In this document: positions 45,593-55,404 of the stretch, piece after piece
Numbering within the stretch: position 1 is the first letter of the stretch
Layout: every line of letters begins with the position of its first letter
The notes under the pieces: model-generated
Told to the model about the DNA's origin: nothing
Database searches by the model: none
What the model saw: the letters and a program-made list of their open reading frames with translations, nothing else
Assembly: GCA_028023455.1 (NCBI GenBank)
Contig: JAQFVV010000049.1
Coordinates: 6,476,855 to 6,540,854 of the forward strand
Length of the DNA: 64,000 nt
Origin: Epiperipatus broadwayi
Lineage: Eukaryota; Onychophora; Udeonychophora; Euonychophora; Peripatidae
Direction of reading: 5' to 3'
Position numbers and translations under genes: made by a program

Positions 45593-45988
45593 GTTTTTCA
45601 AGTTAATATATTTGGTATTGTCATTTTTATAATTCTGATTAAAATATTTCATTATTGTAATTTTGTTGAGTGTAATTCTGTCTGAATATATTGATTTTTT
45701 CACTTCACTATTATGTTTAATAAAATGATTTCAATATTTGTACTTCTTTTGAATTTACATATTTATTTCATAAATATTAAAAAAAAACTCTGCTTGCATT
45801 TTTTGCTTTAATTTTCATTAATGCAGGATTCGATATTAAATGTTGCACAAGGTAATGCCACATTCTGTAGTCCTTTTATCTTTTTCAATCATTAAGTATA
45901 AGTGATTAAAATGAAAAGTTTGATATGTATTGAAATATTTAATATTGAGTACTGTACAATTTTATTAATCTGAGTAAATAAAATAAAT

Positions 45989-46174
45989 GATACCATATAG
46001 TAATCAATTGATGGAACACTTTATCACTTTTACAATGCGTTATTATCCACCCTTTCCTTCAGTTAACAGTTTTGATTGTCCAGCAATCGAAACTGTTAAC
46101 TGAAGGAAAGGGTGGATAATAAAGCATTGTAAAAGTAATAAAGTGTTTTGTCAATTGATTATTGTATAGTATAC
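45989..46174. repeat. near-perfect hairpin, about 85-base arms and 5-base loop
   Basis: The arms meet at GATTG (46,074-46,078), loop TCCAG, CAATC (46,084-46,088). Outward they pair through AACTGTTAACTGAAGG, AAAGGGTGGATAATAA and AAGCATTGTAAAAGT to CAATTGATTA, with only a few mismatches. It lies inside the hAT element and is likely a young inverted-repeat element or a replication-slip palindrome. Confidence 0.75.
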
Positions 46175-46292
46175 ATTTGACAATGCAGTAGGAAATAGTG
46201 GTTAAAATAAATGATTAGGTGATTGATGTTTTTAAAAGTTTTTGATAAAGGGGTCTGTGGCTAAAAAAAGTTTGGGAACTCTAAATAGATAT

Positions 46293-46560
46293 AAATATTA
46301 ATCAATCCCAAAGAAGAGAAAGTGGCTTATCACATTTAATTAAAATATTTTCTTTTCTTTTGATTATTCAATCCTTTACTAATAATTTAAAGATCTGGCA
46401 GTTTATTGAAATCATTTTATATTGTCAATGAATGCTGGTTTATTTAACAATAACCTATAATATGAGTGGCCACCCATGTTTTTAAAATATTTGTTGCTGT
46501 ATTAGCACTCACACTTCATAGCCTGCATGTGAAAGGTAATTGTTTTCATCAATTACATAT
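46293..46560. repeat. family E repeat, continuation after the hAT
   Basis: AATCCCAAAGAAGAGAAAGT at 46,313 parallels AATCCCAGGAAAGAGAAAGA at 44,685. ATTGTCAATGAATGCTGG near 46,424 parallels 47,208. GGCCACCCATGTTTTT at 46,469 is the inverse of AACATGGGTGGTC at 44,550. Confidence 0.35.
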
Positions 46561-46572
46561 ATATCTAAATAC

Positions 46573-47063
46573 TTAAAATAGGCAAAACTCTCTCCATACA
46601 GTAGTGCCACTCAAAGCAAGACAAATGCTATCAATGGATGCGAGAAGGCTTGTGCATAAAATCCCTATCTAGTGCCTACTTATCCAATATCCCCAAACTA
46701 GTTTCTGGCTTGTGGCCTTCATCAGTGATGAGCCTTAGATCTGAGAGTACTGCACCTAGATTTTACAATCTAATGCAACCCTCCAACAGCCACCTTTTAT
46801 CTCTACATAACTACAAAACTATGAGAATAAATTGAAAACACACAAATATTTTCAATCTAAGCTCAATAGCTTATATAATAATATGGGTCTGAACTCAGTT
46901 CAGCACCCATACATTTTGCTGTCTTTGTTTTTTTTATAACCATAGATACCACCTTGCTATTACACAGGATTGGTATTAAACCTTTAAACATCACATGATC
47001 ACTATCTCCCATGCCTGCTCATAACTGTTGTTAAAATAGGCAAAACTCTCTCCATACAGTAGT
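46573..47063 (-). repeat. family C' repeat, 458-base unit between 33-base direct repeats
   Basis: Read on the minus strand: the GAACTGAGTTCAGACCCATA block, CTATTGAGCTTAG, GGTGCAGTACTCTCAGATCT, a hammerhead motif, GATATTGGATAAGTAGGCAC, CTAGATAGGGATTTTATGC and TTCTCGCATCCATTGATAGC. The end CACTACTGTATGGAGAGAG occurs at 46,585-46,607 and again at 47,043-47,063. The repeated block (46,573-46,605 and 47,031-47,063) makes it look like a head-to-tail junction of two units. A plus-strand relative lies at 56,475-56,760. Confidence 0.6.
46690..46731 (-). ncRNA. hammerhead-like ribozyme motif in C'
   Basis: Minus strand: TCATCA, core CTGATGA, stem II GGC-CACAA-GCC (with A at both 10.1 and 11.1), GAAAC, a minimal stem III ACTAGT, T at the cleavage position, then TGGGGA. 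Stem I pairs 5 of 6 (A-T, C-G, T-G, mismatch, C-G, T-A). The core is complete. Confidence 0.5.
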
Positions 47064-47111
47064 TATGAGCAGGCATGGGAGATAGTGAATCATGTGATGT
47101 TTAAAGGTTTA
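46977..47111. repeat. hairpin with 50-base arms flanking a 34-base loop
   Basis: TAAACCTTTAAACATCACAT (46,977) to CTGCTCATAACT (47,026) is matched by AGTTATGAGCAG (47,061) to ATGTGATGTTTAAAGGTTTA (47,111), almost perfectly. The loop is the 33-base block that is also found at 46,573-46,605. Confidence 0.7.
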
Positions 47112-47114
47112 TAT

Positions 47115-47345
47115 CTAAATACACTGTTATTTAATATTGTGATTTGTTATTGCATGTGTTAAAAATGTGATAATTTCTTTATCTTGGGATAATTATTCTA
47201 TTAACAACATTGTCAATGAATGTTGTATTATTTAGAAGTAAACTGTAAATGTGGGATGGGGACATCATGAAGGGCTCACAATTCATAGTATGTGTATTAA
47301 AGTAGTTTGCTTTCATCTAAATTGCACATATATATCTTAAAGTGC
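47115..47345. repeat. family E-related fragment
   Basis: It shares TTATCTTGGGATAATTATTC and ATTGTCAATGAATGTTG-type stretches with 46,300-46,450. Boundaries are unclear. (TA)n follows at 47,356-47,371. Confidence 0.3.
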
Positions 47346-47480
47346 TGTTATTCAATATATATATATATATGCAAAGAAATCATGTCATATGCCACATCGC
47401 CTAATTTATTAAACTTGTATTATTAAATGTTATTTAATGAGCATGCCAATAGCTCTTAGCAAGCTTCTCAGAATATCCCT

Positions 47481-47523
47481 ATCTTCAGACCAGTTTCTAG
47501 CTTCTGGTTTTTTACAGTGAGAT
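47481..47523 (-). ncRNA. hammerhead-like motif in C2
   Basis: Minus strand: ATCTCA, CTGTAAA in place of CTGATGA, a stem-II remnant, GAAACTGGTC, then TGAAGAT. Stem I still pairs 6 bases with a bulged A, by different bases from C' and C1. The core is mutated. Confidence 0.4.
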
Positions 47524-47824
47524 GCTAGGAAATTCAAGCATTAGATTTAAAATACCAGGTCAAGTCTAGCACTTTATTTAATGGTTAACTAATAAGTAGA
47601 AAATCTGAAATTTTCAGACATCCATATGTCTTTAAATCCAGCTAACTTAAATAACCATATGGGACTGAACCAAGTTTAGATGCACCATATATTAATAGCT
47701 TCAGTAATATAAAATTTCCAAAGCCTTAAGAGCAAAAAATATAATTGCAATGAAATCAAGTCATATGTCACATGACTTAATTGATTAAGCTCATATTTTA
47801 AATCTAATGCTTAAATATCCAAGT

Positions 47825-47866
47825 GTCTCACTGAGGAAAGGCAAAAGCTAGAAACCAGTCCAAGAA
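47825..47866 (+). ncRNA. decayed hammerhead-like motif in C3
   Basis: TCTCA, CTGAGGA (CTGATGA expected), AGGC with AGCT as stem II, GAAACCAGTC, then CAAGA. Only three stem I pairs remain. Confidence 0.35.
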
Positions 47867-47934
47867 TAGGGATATTCTAAAAAGCTTATTAAGAGCTATT
47901 GGCATACTCATTATATATATATATTGAAGTGATA

Positions 47935-48742
47935 GACAAGGAACTATCCAAAAAAACCCAGAATCATCTGCAGTGTGAATGCTTTGTAGTGCATGCTTCC
48001 ACCACTAAATGCCTCTCACAGAGATCCCTTGTATCAGTCTGCCACTGAGAATCATTGAATAAAGTTCATGGTGCCATATAGGAAAACTTTTATTAAGAGC
48101 AACTCATATATTTGTCAATTTTTTTAATGACTGAAAAATTGGAATAATGTGAAATTCTGTTTTCTGTTGGAGAAAATGGCAAGGTAGATAGTTATAATGC
48201 TTGAAACAGTTTACAAGCAAGCTGCTCTAGGGAAAATATAAGTTTATGAATGTTTTAATAGAAATGTCACATTCACCACATTCCTAAAAATATGATGATT
48301 TAAGCCTGATGTCAAGATCATGCTGCTTTTAATGTCAATGGCATTGTTTACTTAGAATTCACTCATAATAATCAGGTATTTTATTTACATGTTTTGAAAT
48401 ATTTTAGTGATAAGGTAAAATGAAAATGACTCAATATGTGGCAAAGTGGGAATGCAAGTAACACCATAACAAAAACGTTGAGTATGAAACAATTTTTAAT
48501 TAAAAACAACATGGAACAGTTTATCCATTAGCCATATTTACCTAATTTCACTCTGTATTAATTTTTTTTATTCCCCTGAATGAAAAAGTTTTGCAGTACT
48601 ACTTTGAAAAGTGAAAAACATGATTAGACCAATGCATTACATCAAATGGACAGTAAGTTGAATAAAATCCAATTTGTATTATCTCAAAATAAATATTCAA
48701 TATTTTATTACAACATTCTGGTTATTTTTGGATATCCCCTCA
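47935..48742 (+). mobile_element. mariner-like DNA transposon, decayed
   Basis: Terminal inverted repeats: GGAACTATCCAAAAAAACCC (47,940) and, on the complement of the right end, GGGGATATCCAAAAATAACC (48,739 leftward), both followed by AGAAT. TA dinucleotides sit at both edges (47,933-47,934 and 48,743-48,744), as expected for mariner target duplication. It lies beside the end of family C3. Its size (about 0.8 kb) is shorter than a full mariner (about 1.3 kb), so internal deletions are likely. Confidence 0.7.
48150..48660 (+). pseudogene. mariner transposase relic
   Basis: Frame-shifted stretches read FLLEKMARQIVIMLETVYKQ and ALGKIQVYECFNR (the N-terminal helix-turn-helix region), EFTHNNQVFYLHVLKYFSDK at about 48,355-48,420 (the EFxxxxxTVN...VL region), SMKQFLIKNNMEQ at 48,481-48,519 (as in SVKQFLAKHNM) and FFLFP near 48,563. 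In mariner the catalytic Asp lies before the EF block and after the HN block; here the first site reads LLLMSMALFT and the second is not readable. Multiple stops and frameshifts. A true relic. Confidence 0.65.
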
Positions 48743-48744
48743 TA

Positions 48745-49325
48745 TATGTATATTTTTTCAAAGCACATATGCATCCAAGTTAGTTTTATTTTGTGACAAA
48801 ATTATGATATCAAACTACCAATCTGGTGAATCTCCTTCTATTGTTTATAAATTTTTATATCTGTTATGTTGAGTAGACAAGGTTTACTAATTATTGTGAA
48901 TGTTTTTTTTCCAAGACTAAAAATCATTTTAGCTTGGAAAATAGACAACTTTCTTCAATGTTAAATCAACTGCAATATATTTCACTGTGAATATATATGT
49001 CAATTCAAAAAGCTTTCTAAATATTTGTAGAGATTGTTACTGGCTGTTACATGATGGATTTCAGATTACATAGCTTTGAAAACTTTCAGCACAAAAATAG
49101 TTTACTCAGATACTCACGTTTCTAAAAAATCACTGATAAATAACAAAACATTCAATTATTATTATAATTATTTTTAAAGATAACTTAAAAAATGAAAAAA
49201 TAAAAAAATAAAAACTATAAATTTATTTAAGGAAAAGAAAACAAAGTGTGCTTTTTATGTTAACTAGAATTACAAACTTTTTTTTTTTCAACAATATTAA
49301 TCTAAGTCCTTCTAAAAATATTGTA
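48745..49325. other. AT-rich stretch without recognised gene
   Basis: Nothing recognised. Confidence 0.5.
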
Positions 49326-49332
49326 TTTATAT

Positions 49333-49865
49333 ATTGGATTATTTCCATCATCTAATATTGAACATTGAATGCCTTTAAAAAATTTAACTCTATTTAAATA
49401 TTCCAATTACATTCAACTGTTAGTAATATCAAATAGGTTATTATATATACAATGTTTCAAAGGGTATTATTTTCTCTACTTCAGGTGATTCTGACCTGAC
49501 CAGTGATAGTACTAGTATGGGAATCAAACTGGGATCTAGATTTTTGAATATTGAATTTTAATGTTACGTTAAAATTTAATATTCAAGAATCTAAGGATCC
49601 ATGTTCTATTTCCATGCTAGTATTATCAGTGGTCAGACCAGCAACACCTAAAGAAGAAAGGAAAATAATACCTCTTGTAATGTTGTGCATATCCCTAACC
49701 TGTGAGCTATTACTAACAGTTGAATGTAATTGGAATATTGAAATAAAGTTAATTTTTCTAAAGAAATTCAATATGCTATATTAATGATGAAAATAGTCCA
49801 ATATATAAACACAACTAAAATACCATCATCATAAACCTTCAGGAAAACACTTCTAAAAACATATT
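49333..49865. repeat. family A repeat, inverted dimer
   Basis: The left arm (49,333-49,556, minus) and right arm (49,557-49,865, plus) are inverted family A copies sharing TTCAACTGTTAGTAAT, ACAATGTTTCAAAGGGTATT, CTGACCAGTGATA and TCAAGAATCTAAGGATCC-type sequence. They meet at a palindromic centre, TTGAATTTTAATGTTACGTT and its partner. The right arm extends through ATACCATCATCATAAACCTT. The tRNA-like head is mostly lost. Confidence 0.65.
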
Positions 49866-49869
49866 TATA

Positions 49870-51590
49870 TTTATTAAACAAAAACTTCTTTTAAATAGTC
49901 AAAAACAATCTTGAACAATTTTTTTTTTGCACATCATTAATTTTTGACAAATAAATATAAATTATTGCAGTCATTTTGTAAAGGGTGGGCTCTGCAATTT
50001 AATCTTTAAATTATAATGTTTTAATCTAGTAAGAAAAAATAAAAAAATATTCATTTTTATCTTTCATTTTTAAGTATTTACCATAAAATTCCAATGCAAC
50101 TATTGACATATAGATGTTCAAATATTGTTTGAATTATATTGTCATCAGAATCATCAATCATGGTGCCATGGAACTTACTAAGAAAGATTAACAATTTGTA
50201 TGGATTATTGCTTTAGAAATTTATTACTTGTGATAATGTCTAAAATCGCTTCTTATAATTAAATCTGTTCTTCCTTTGAATAATAAAATTATTTTTTAGA
50301 GAAAAACAGAGGCCTGATTTGAACGTTTTCATTTACTTGTACAATGGCATCACATCACGTGTTTGTTTGTTTTTTCAGTCCAATTGACTATAATTAAAAA
50401 CAAGGTGTTGATAACCCTGTTATCACTCTGTTATCACTCTTGTATATATACTGTTGTACAGAATTTTAAAATATTTTAATGACTTGTTTAATATTATTTA
50501 ATGTTTTATTTAAAGTTCTTTTTTCCATTTGTTTAAATTTAAATATCGTTTAACTTTACAAAATTTGACTTTGACATAAAATTATTTCTAGGTTCCAGAT
50601 AGCTTTTCAAAATTATTAAATAAATTTTCAAAATGCTTATTTATTTAAATTCTGAATTTATTTCTTACTTGTTATATCTTAAATTTTTAAGCTTTAAATT
50701 TTTACATAATTCAAAAATTTTAAAGACAAAATTAGATGACTTTATTGTATCTCTACCTACCATAAAATACATTTTAATATTTTCTTCTTAGATTGATACG
50801 AGTTATTTTCTCTTCCAGTAAGAGTATAGAAAAATCAACCTATAAGTCATTAATTCGGATTAACTTAATCGTTAAGAATATTATGCAATTAATATTTTAC
50901 TTATATTTTAGTAAATAATAATCTTTAATATAGTACAATGATATTATTAGTCAATATCTTATACGTCGACTTGTACATATATATTGTATCTATAATTTAT
51001 CTTATTAAATCTGTTAGAGTTGCTGTAGTAATCTTAGTAAAAGATTTTTGGAAATATTAGATTAGCATGTTTTTACAATCAAGAGTTTTCTTTATCATGA
51101 CACCTTGGTCATGTGACACTTTGGAGTCATAAAATCTATTTTCCTGTAAGTTATTAGCATTAATCATATAGCGCATATATATATATATATTGGGTAAATG
51201 TGCGCGAGGTGAAAATATGTTCTAGCATATATATGAGAAAATTAATGCTTATAAAAATAAGAAACAACATTTGCTTATAAAACTTAGCGTATTAATGATA
51301 AAACTGTCATTTGTATTCTCAGTCTGAAATGCTTCTTTTGTATATATATAAATTACTGTCTAATAAAAACATAATGTGTTTATGAATATCAATTTGTGTT
51401 TTCATCACTGCATAAAAATTATGTTTTTAGGTAATGTTGTCTAAGAATTCTCTATTAATATGTTATGAATTACGATATGAAAATATGCAGTGCTTTCAGT
51501 GAATAACGTTTTGAAAAATATTGTTAGCAATTCAACAATATTTAAACATTATTCATACACACATATATGAATAATAAATAGTGAAAAGCT
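49870..51590. other. AT-rich stretch without recognised gene
   Basis: CTGTTATCACT is repeated in tandem at 50,427-50,448. (TA)n lies at 51,174-51,190, followed by a short GC-richer phrase (GTGCGCGAGGTG). No gene recognised. Confidence 0.5.
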
Positions 51591-51593
51591 AAT

Positions 51594-51935
51594 ATGTAAG
51601 TAAGAAGAAAAAGAAATAAATAGATAGATAGATAAGTATATAGTTGGGTGGATGATTAAGAAAGTAAATAAATATACAGACAGACAAGCCGGCAGATAAG
51701 TTAGATAGATGAGTAGTGGTATAAATATGTAATTATATAGGTAGGCAGGCATACAAATAATAAGTTCATAGGTAGATGGACAGGTAATGAGTTAGTTAGA
51801 TAGATAGATAATTAAGTAAATAGAAATGTAGAGGGATAAATAGATAGCTAAATGAAGATAGAAAGATGGATAAACAGTCAGATAGACAGATAAATATATA
51901 GATAGAGTGATAGAAAGATAAATAAATATATGTGC
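51594..51935. repeat. degenerate GATA-type satellite
   Basis: A long run of imperfect four-base units (TAGATAGATAGATAAG, CAGACAGACAAG, TAGGTAGGCAGGC, GATAGATAGATAA) with base changes throughout. It is an old microsatellite. The 67-codon minus-strand frame here (IYLSIYLF...) is an artefact of the repeat. Confidence 0.75.
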
Positions 51936-51939
51936 AAAA

Positions 51940-53160
51940 AGAATATAACTCAAATGAATGGAAGTTACGATAAATTAATAAATAATTATATTAGAATAAA
52001 ATAAAAAATATTCAATTTTTTCTTCCAATGAATAAAATTGTTGCATTGTAAAAAATAATTAACATTTTAATAATATATTACACATATCAATATTATCTTT
52101 AGTATTCACTCATAAACAAGTACGGCCATTTTAATTCTGGAAGAAAAAAAAGAAAATATAAAAAGTCAAAGATATATTTTATGTTTTCTGTACAAACCAT
52201 TCGATGAAACATAAATTAATGTTTCTATATAATATACTGTTTATTATTCTATTTTTTAACATTTTGTAATCATGTGCAGACAATTTTTTTTTTAAAATAG
52301 TTCATCTTATCTAATTGGAGCCTTGCATTGTCTTCCAAATGAAGTTAATCGACTTTTTTTTTCTTTTAGTATATTTAAATTTTTTTTAATTATTTTTACG
52401 AAATCTGTTATCAATCATTTACTTTACTTATTCTAATAAAGTATCCATCAAAAAAATTGTACCACTTGCTTCTATGATTTTGCCATTTTATTTTCAGAAT
52501 ATATTATCACATACCACTACATTATGCTGATAAGCTGTTTACACTCATTTCCAAACAATTAATATGATAAAATGACGATTATGTGTATAACTAATTTAAT
52601 AGAAGTCTTTTGTTATAAGAAGTATCCCATATTTTATGTTTTTTTAATTCAGTAGCATAGTGAAGTGTGTCGTTTGACTTAAAATTTAAAATTGCTTTCT
52701 ATTTTAAAATGTATCTTGATGTTTAAATTGATTTGCTTTTTCTGCTGATGATCATCTGGTAATACCAAAAATGTTTGTCCATTAATTACTCAACCATAGT
52801 TTGGGTAGATGACATTCAAACATTAAAAACATTTTACAGATTATCTTTTGAGCTGGGAAGGTTAGGACAGTAATCATTATTCTGTAAATCTAGAAGCCAA
52901 ATAGATACTGTTCTTATTTATATTTGTAATTGATTTGCAGTAAAACTCTATCATCAGGATAGTTCATTTTAACATTTGCTTTATGAAGCTTCTTGTAAAG
53001 TTTACTAAATATAACACACAAAAATAGAAACAAAGCTGAGGCTAATAGTCATTTCTATTTAAAAAACATTTTTATTTCAATTGCTTCAGACATTCCAGTC
53101 ACAATAATAAGACTTTTTCAGCCATATATTTTTTCTTCACACTTCCATGCCAAATATTGC
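51940..53160. other. AT-rich stretch without recognised gene
   Basis: Nothing recognised. Confidence 0.5.
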
Positions 53161-53164
53161 ATCC

Positions 53165-53400
53165 TATAGTAACTAAATGATTCAAAATGATAGTGCTTAA
53201 TAAATCCCTATCCAGTATTGTCCTATATAAGACATCTAAACTAGTTTCAAGCTTATTAATAGATGGAGATGGTAGCATTAATAAATACTACTATCCTAAA
53301 CAATATCCCCAAATTAGTTTCAAGATTTTTGAAGACTATTTTGGGAATATTGGATAGGACAGCACTGGATAGAAATTTATTAATCAATATCATCTAGCCT
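53165..53400. repeat. family C' scraps in inverted orientation
   Basis: Left: AATCCCTATCCAGTATTGTC and AAACTAGTTTCAAGCTT on the plus strand (element on minus). Right: CCAAATTAGTTTCAAGATTT and TTGGGAATATTGGATAGGAC. These are pieces of the hammerhead-adjacent part of family C' (GAAACTAGTTTGGGGATATT), too short to fold. Confidence 0.45.
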
Positions 53401-53404
53401 CTAT

Positions 53405-54125
53405 TAGTTAATAAAGTTTGCAATATTTGATATAGAGATGTGAAAAAATATATTATTGAAATAGTAATGAGTGAGCTAAAGTCATATGGTAATCATGTAA
53501 TATTTAATAAAAGTTTTTATTACATCATTATATAAATGCTATATACTAAGAATAACACCATTGGTTATCTAAATAAGTTAACCCACAGCAGTTACAGTAG
53601 ATAAGTGTCATTATTAGAAATTTTCATATGCCTTACTTTCATATAATTTTTTTAATTGAACAAGAGTCCATCTCATTACTTTCCTAGTTGTATATGTACT
53701 TTAAAAAAATCAATTATTTTGACATTTGTTTGGATAGTATAAGTTTTATGACACTTTTTTACAGTTTAGCAGTGTCTCATACTGCTTGTACTAAATATAA
53801 ATAAATTGTATTTTTCATTTTATCAAACTACATTTATTACTTTTTCACTTTTTTATACACATATTATGCTGTTCTTATAAATAATGTTTACAATTTTTTT
53901 TAAAAAAATCAAGTTTATTTCAATATAATAACTGATCATATTTTTTCTAAATTTCTAATTGCAAGGCATTTGAACATTTGTGTTATATTGTTTGTGGGTG
54001 GGTGTATGATATTGTTACAAAATTTTCTCATGTCTTCTTTATAAAGCTTTAAATCATTTTGTTGGTAATCTGTCTAAACCATCAGTAACTAATAGAGAGT
54101 GTTGAAAAATAGTTTTTAAGAATGT
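53405..54125. other. AT-rich stretch without recognised gene
   Basis: Nothing recognised. Confidence 0.45.
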
Positions 54126-54667
54126 TATGTAAAGATATAGAAACAAAGAGTGAACATAAAATTGATATTGGAACATCAGAATCTGAAGATAAAGAGAGAT
54201 TTGACAACAGATAATTCAAGCAACTACTGTTTTGGACATGATAATCATTTTAAGTGGTGCAAAGAGCCTCTTCCACTGAATAAAAAAAAAAAGTCACATG
54301 ATAGTTGATGCTATACCAGAATTGACAAATAATGCAAAAGCTTTAGATGATACTCTAAATCCTAAAAAAATATTATATATATCATTCTGACTGAAATTAA
54401 AATATGGACAAATAAATAGAACAAGCAAAAACAAAATATACAACTCAAGATCACATTCACCTTTATGGTATCGAATTGCTAAAACTGAAAGAATTTTGGG
54501 GGCTACTAATTCATATGGAAATATTAAAATCAGGCAATACAAATCTTGATTCTTTCTATGTAACTGATGGGAACAGATAAGAAATTTTTGAGCAACTATA
54601 CTTAAAAGAAGATTTGAATTTTTACTTTGCTATCTGAGTTTTGTTTAAATACAAGCATGTTGAAATA

Positions 54668-54985
54668 TACTGAACTTTAGATGTAATTAAAAGGGAGGAC
54701 TTTCAAGCTCCCTTAAGATATCCACACTATCTTAAATAATTGATATCCATGACTGCATACATATGAAAAAGATAAATGATCTTTGTTATATGTACTTCAT
54801 TCTGATGTTCTGGACCAGCTGATGAAAGCTGGTTCAGCACTAATGTATATTGGAAATCATTTATCTTTTTCACATGTATGAGGTCATGTGTATTGGCTAT
54901 TTAGGATAGTGTGCATAGCTGAAGGGAGCTTGAATGTCTGTGTTCAAGTCCTCTTTAATTATATCCTAGTTTTGCTAATCCTAAC
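54668..54985. repeat. family B fold-back repeat, copy B4, inserted in the piggyBac relic
   Basis: Left outer end GGGAGGACTTTCAAGCTCCC, right outer end GGGAGCTTGAATGTCTGTG then TTCAAGTCCTC. The right arm has a tRNA-like A box (TGGCTATTTAGGATAG at 54,894) and B box (GTGTTCAAGTCC at 54,938). GATAAATGATCTTTGTTATA pairs with the complement of GTATATTGGAAATCATTTAT. The left arm lacks the 5' half of the hammerhead. Flanks have TAATTA on both sides. Confidence 0.6.
54814..54855 (+). ncRNA. hammerhead-like motif, B4
   Basis: ACCAG, core CTGATGA at 54,819-54,825, stem II AGCTG-GTT-CAGC, then AC, TAAT where GAAA is expected, and GTATA-TTGG re-pairing with CCAG (one G-U). C at 11.1 here and G at 10.1 in B3 and B2 suggest an ancestral G-C pair. 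G12 is lost, so it is probably inactive. Confidence 0.45.
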
Positions 54986-55404
54986 ACTCAAAAAGTATGA
55001 TAAAATAATGATTCTGCAAATGCCATTAGGAATTTATTCAAAATGCTTATTGAAAATTGCTAAAAAAATTATGTCATTTGAAGACATGTTTGCATTGATG
55101 AAATGCTTGTGACATTCAGGGGGAAATGCAGACTTGAAAAATTCATATGACAAAAAGCCTAAAAATATCATCAAACTGTTTTGCCGCACTGTTGTTTTAA
55201 GTAGTTACTTTCTAAATGCTTTCATATATTAAGAAATGGCTCTGAGAAGAAGATAAGTCTGAAGAAGAAAAATGTTATAGCATCCCATCATAAACTTTTA
55301 TTAAGTTGGTGAAGCCAATACAAATATCTAACAAAATGCTGCAGTAGGCATGGTTACATGTATTCCTAAAACATTTCAATAGACTTGAATATAATATCAT
55401 CATA

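Larger units (their letters stand above)
44744..46292 (+). mobile_element. hAT-like DNA transposon, internally deleted
   Basis: The left end CAAAAGTTCCCAAG and right end AAAAAAAGTTTGGGAACTC are inverted repeats of hAT type (complement of the right end: GAGTTCCCAAACTTTTTTT). The inner flanks GGGTCGATTTG and GGGGTCTGTGGCTAAAA also fit hAT ends. The intact relative at about 44,430 reads TTTAAATAGATGTAAA; here it is split into TTTAAAT and CTAAATAGATATAAA, so roughly TAAAT was duplicated. Only the start of a transposase remains. The element also carries a nested hairpin at 45,989-46,174. Confidence 0.6.
47385..47930. repeat. family C inverted dimer (C2 minus, C3 plus)
   Basis: C2 runs on the minus strand from about 47,765 to 47,385 with the full family C order. 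C3 runs on the plus strand from about 47,766 (TCATATGTCACATGACTTAA) to 47,930 and repeats only the last half. The ends, GCCAATAGCTCTTAGCAAGC and GCTTATTAAGAGCTATTGGC, are inverted copies. Both arms carry hammerhead-like motifs pointing outward. Confidence 0.6.
54130..55400 (+). pseudogene. piggyBac-type transposase relic, interrupted by a family B repeat
   Basis: The left half shows HFKWCKEPLPLNKKK and GLLIHMEILKSGNTNLDSFY, VTDGNR, a stop, EIFEQLYLKEDLNF: the GLL...G...K...YWxTDG..IF block of piggyBac transposases. The right half shows IRNLFKMLIENC and CIDEMLVTFRGKCRLEKF at about 55,091-55,140, the DEM..FRGRC block containing a catalytic Asp (codon 55,097-55,099). KPKNIIKLFCRTVV follows in another frame (piggyBac has KPxKYGIK). 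The two halves are separated by 54,668-54,985. Stops and frameshifts are many, and no terminal repeats are identified. Confidence 0.65.

Noticed and set aside
51549-51752. 67-codon minus-strand frame rich in IYLS
   Set aside because: It is the translation of the degenerate GATA satellite.
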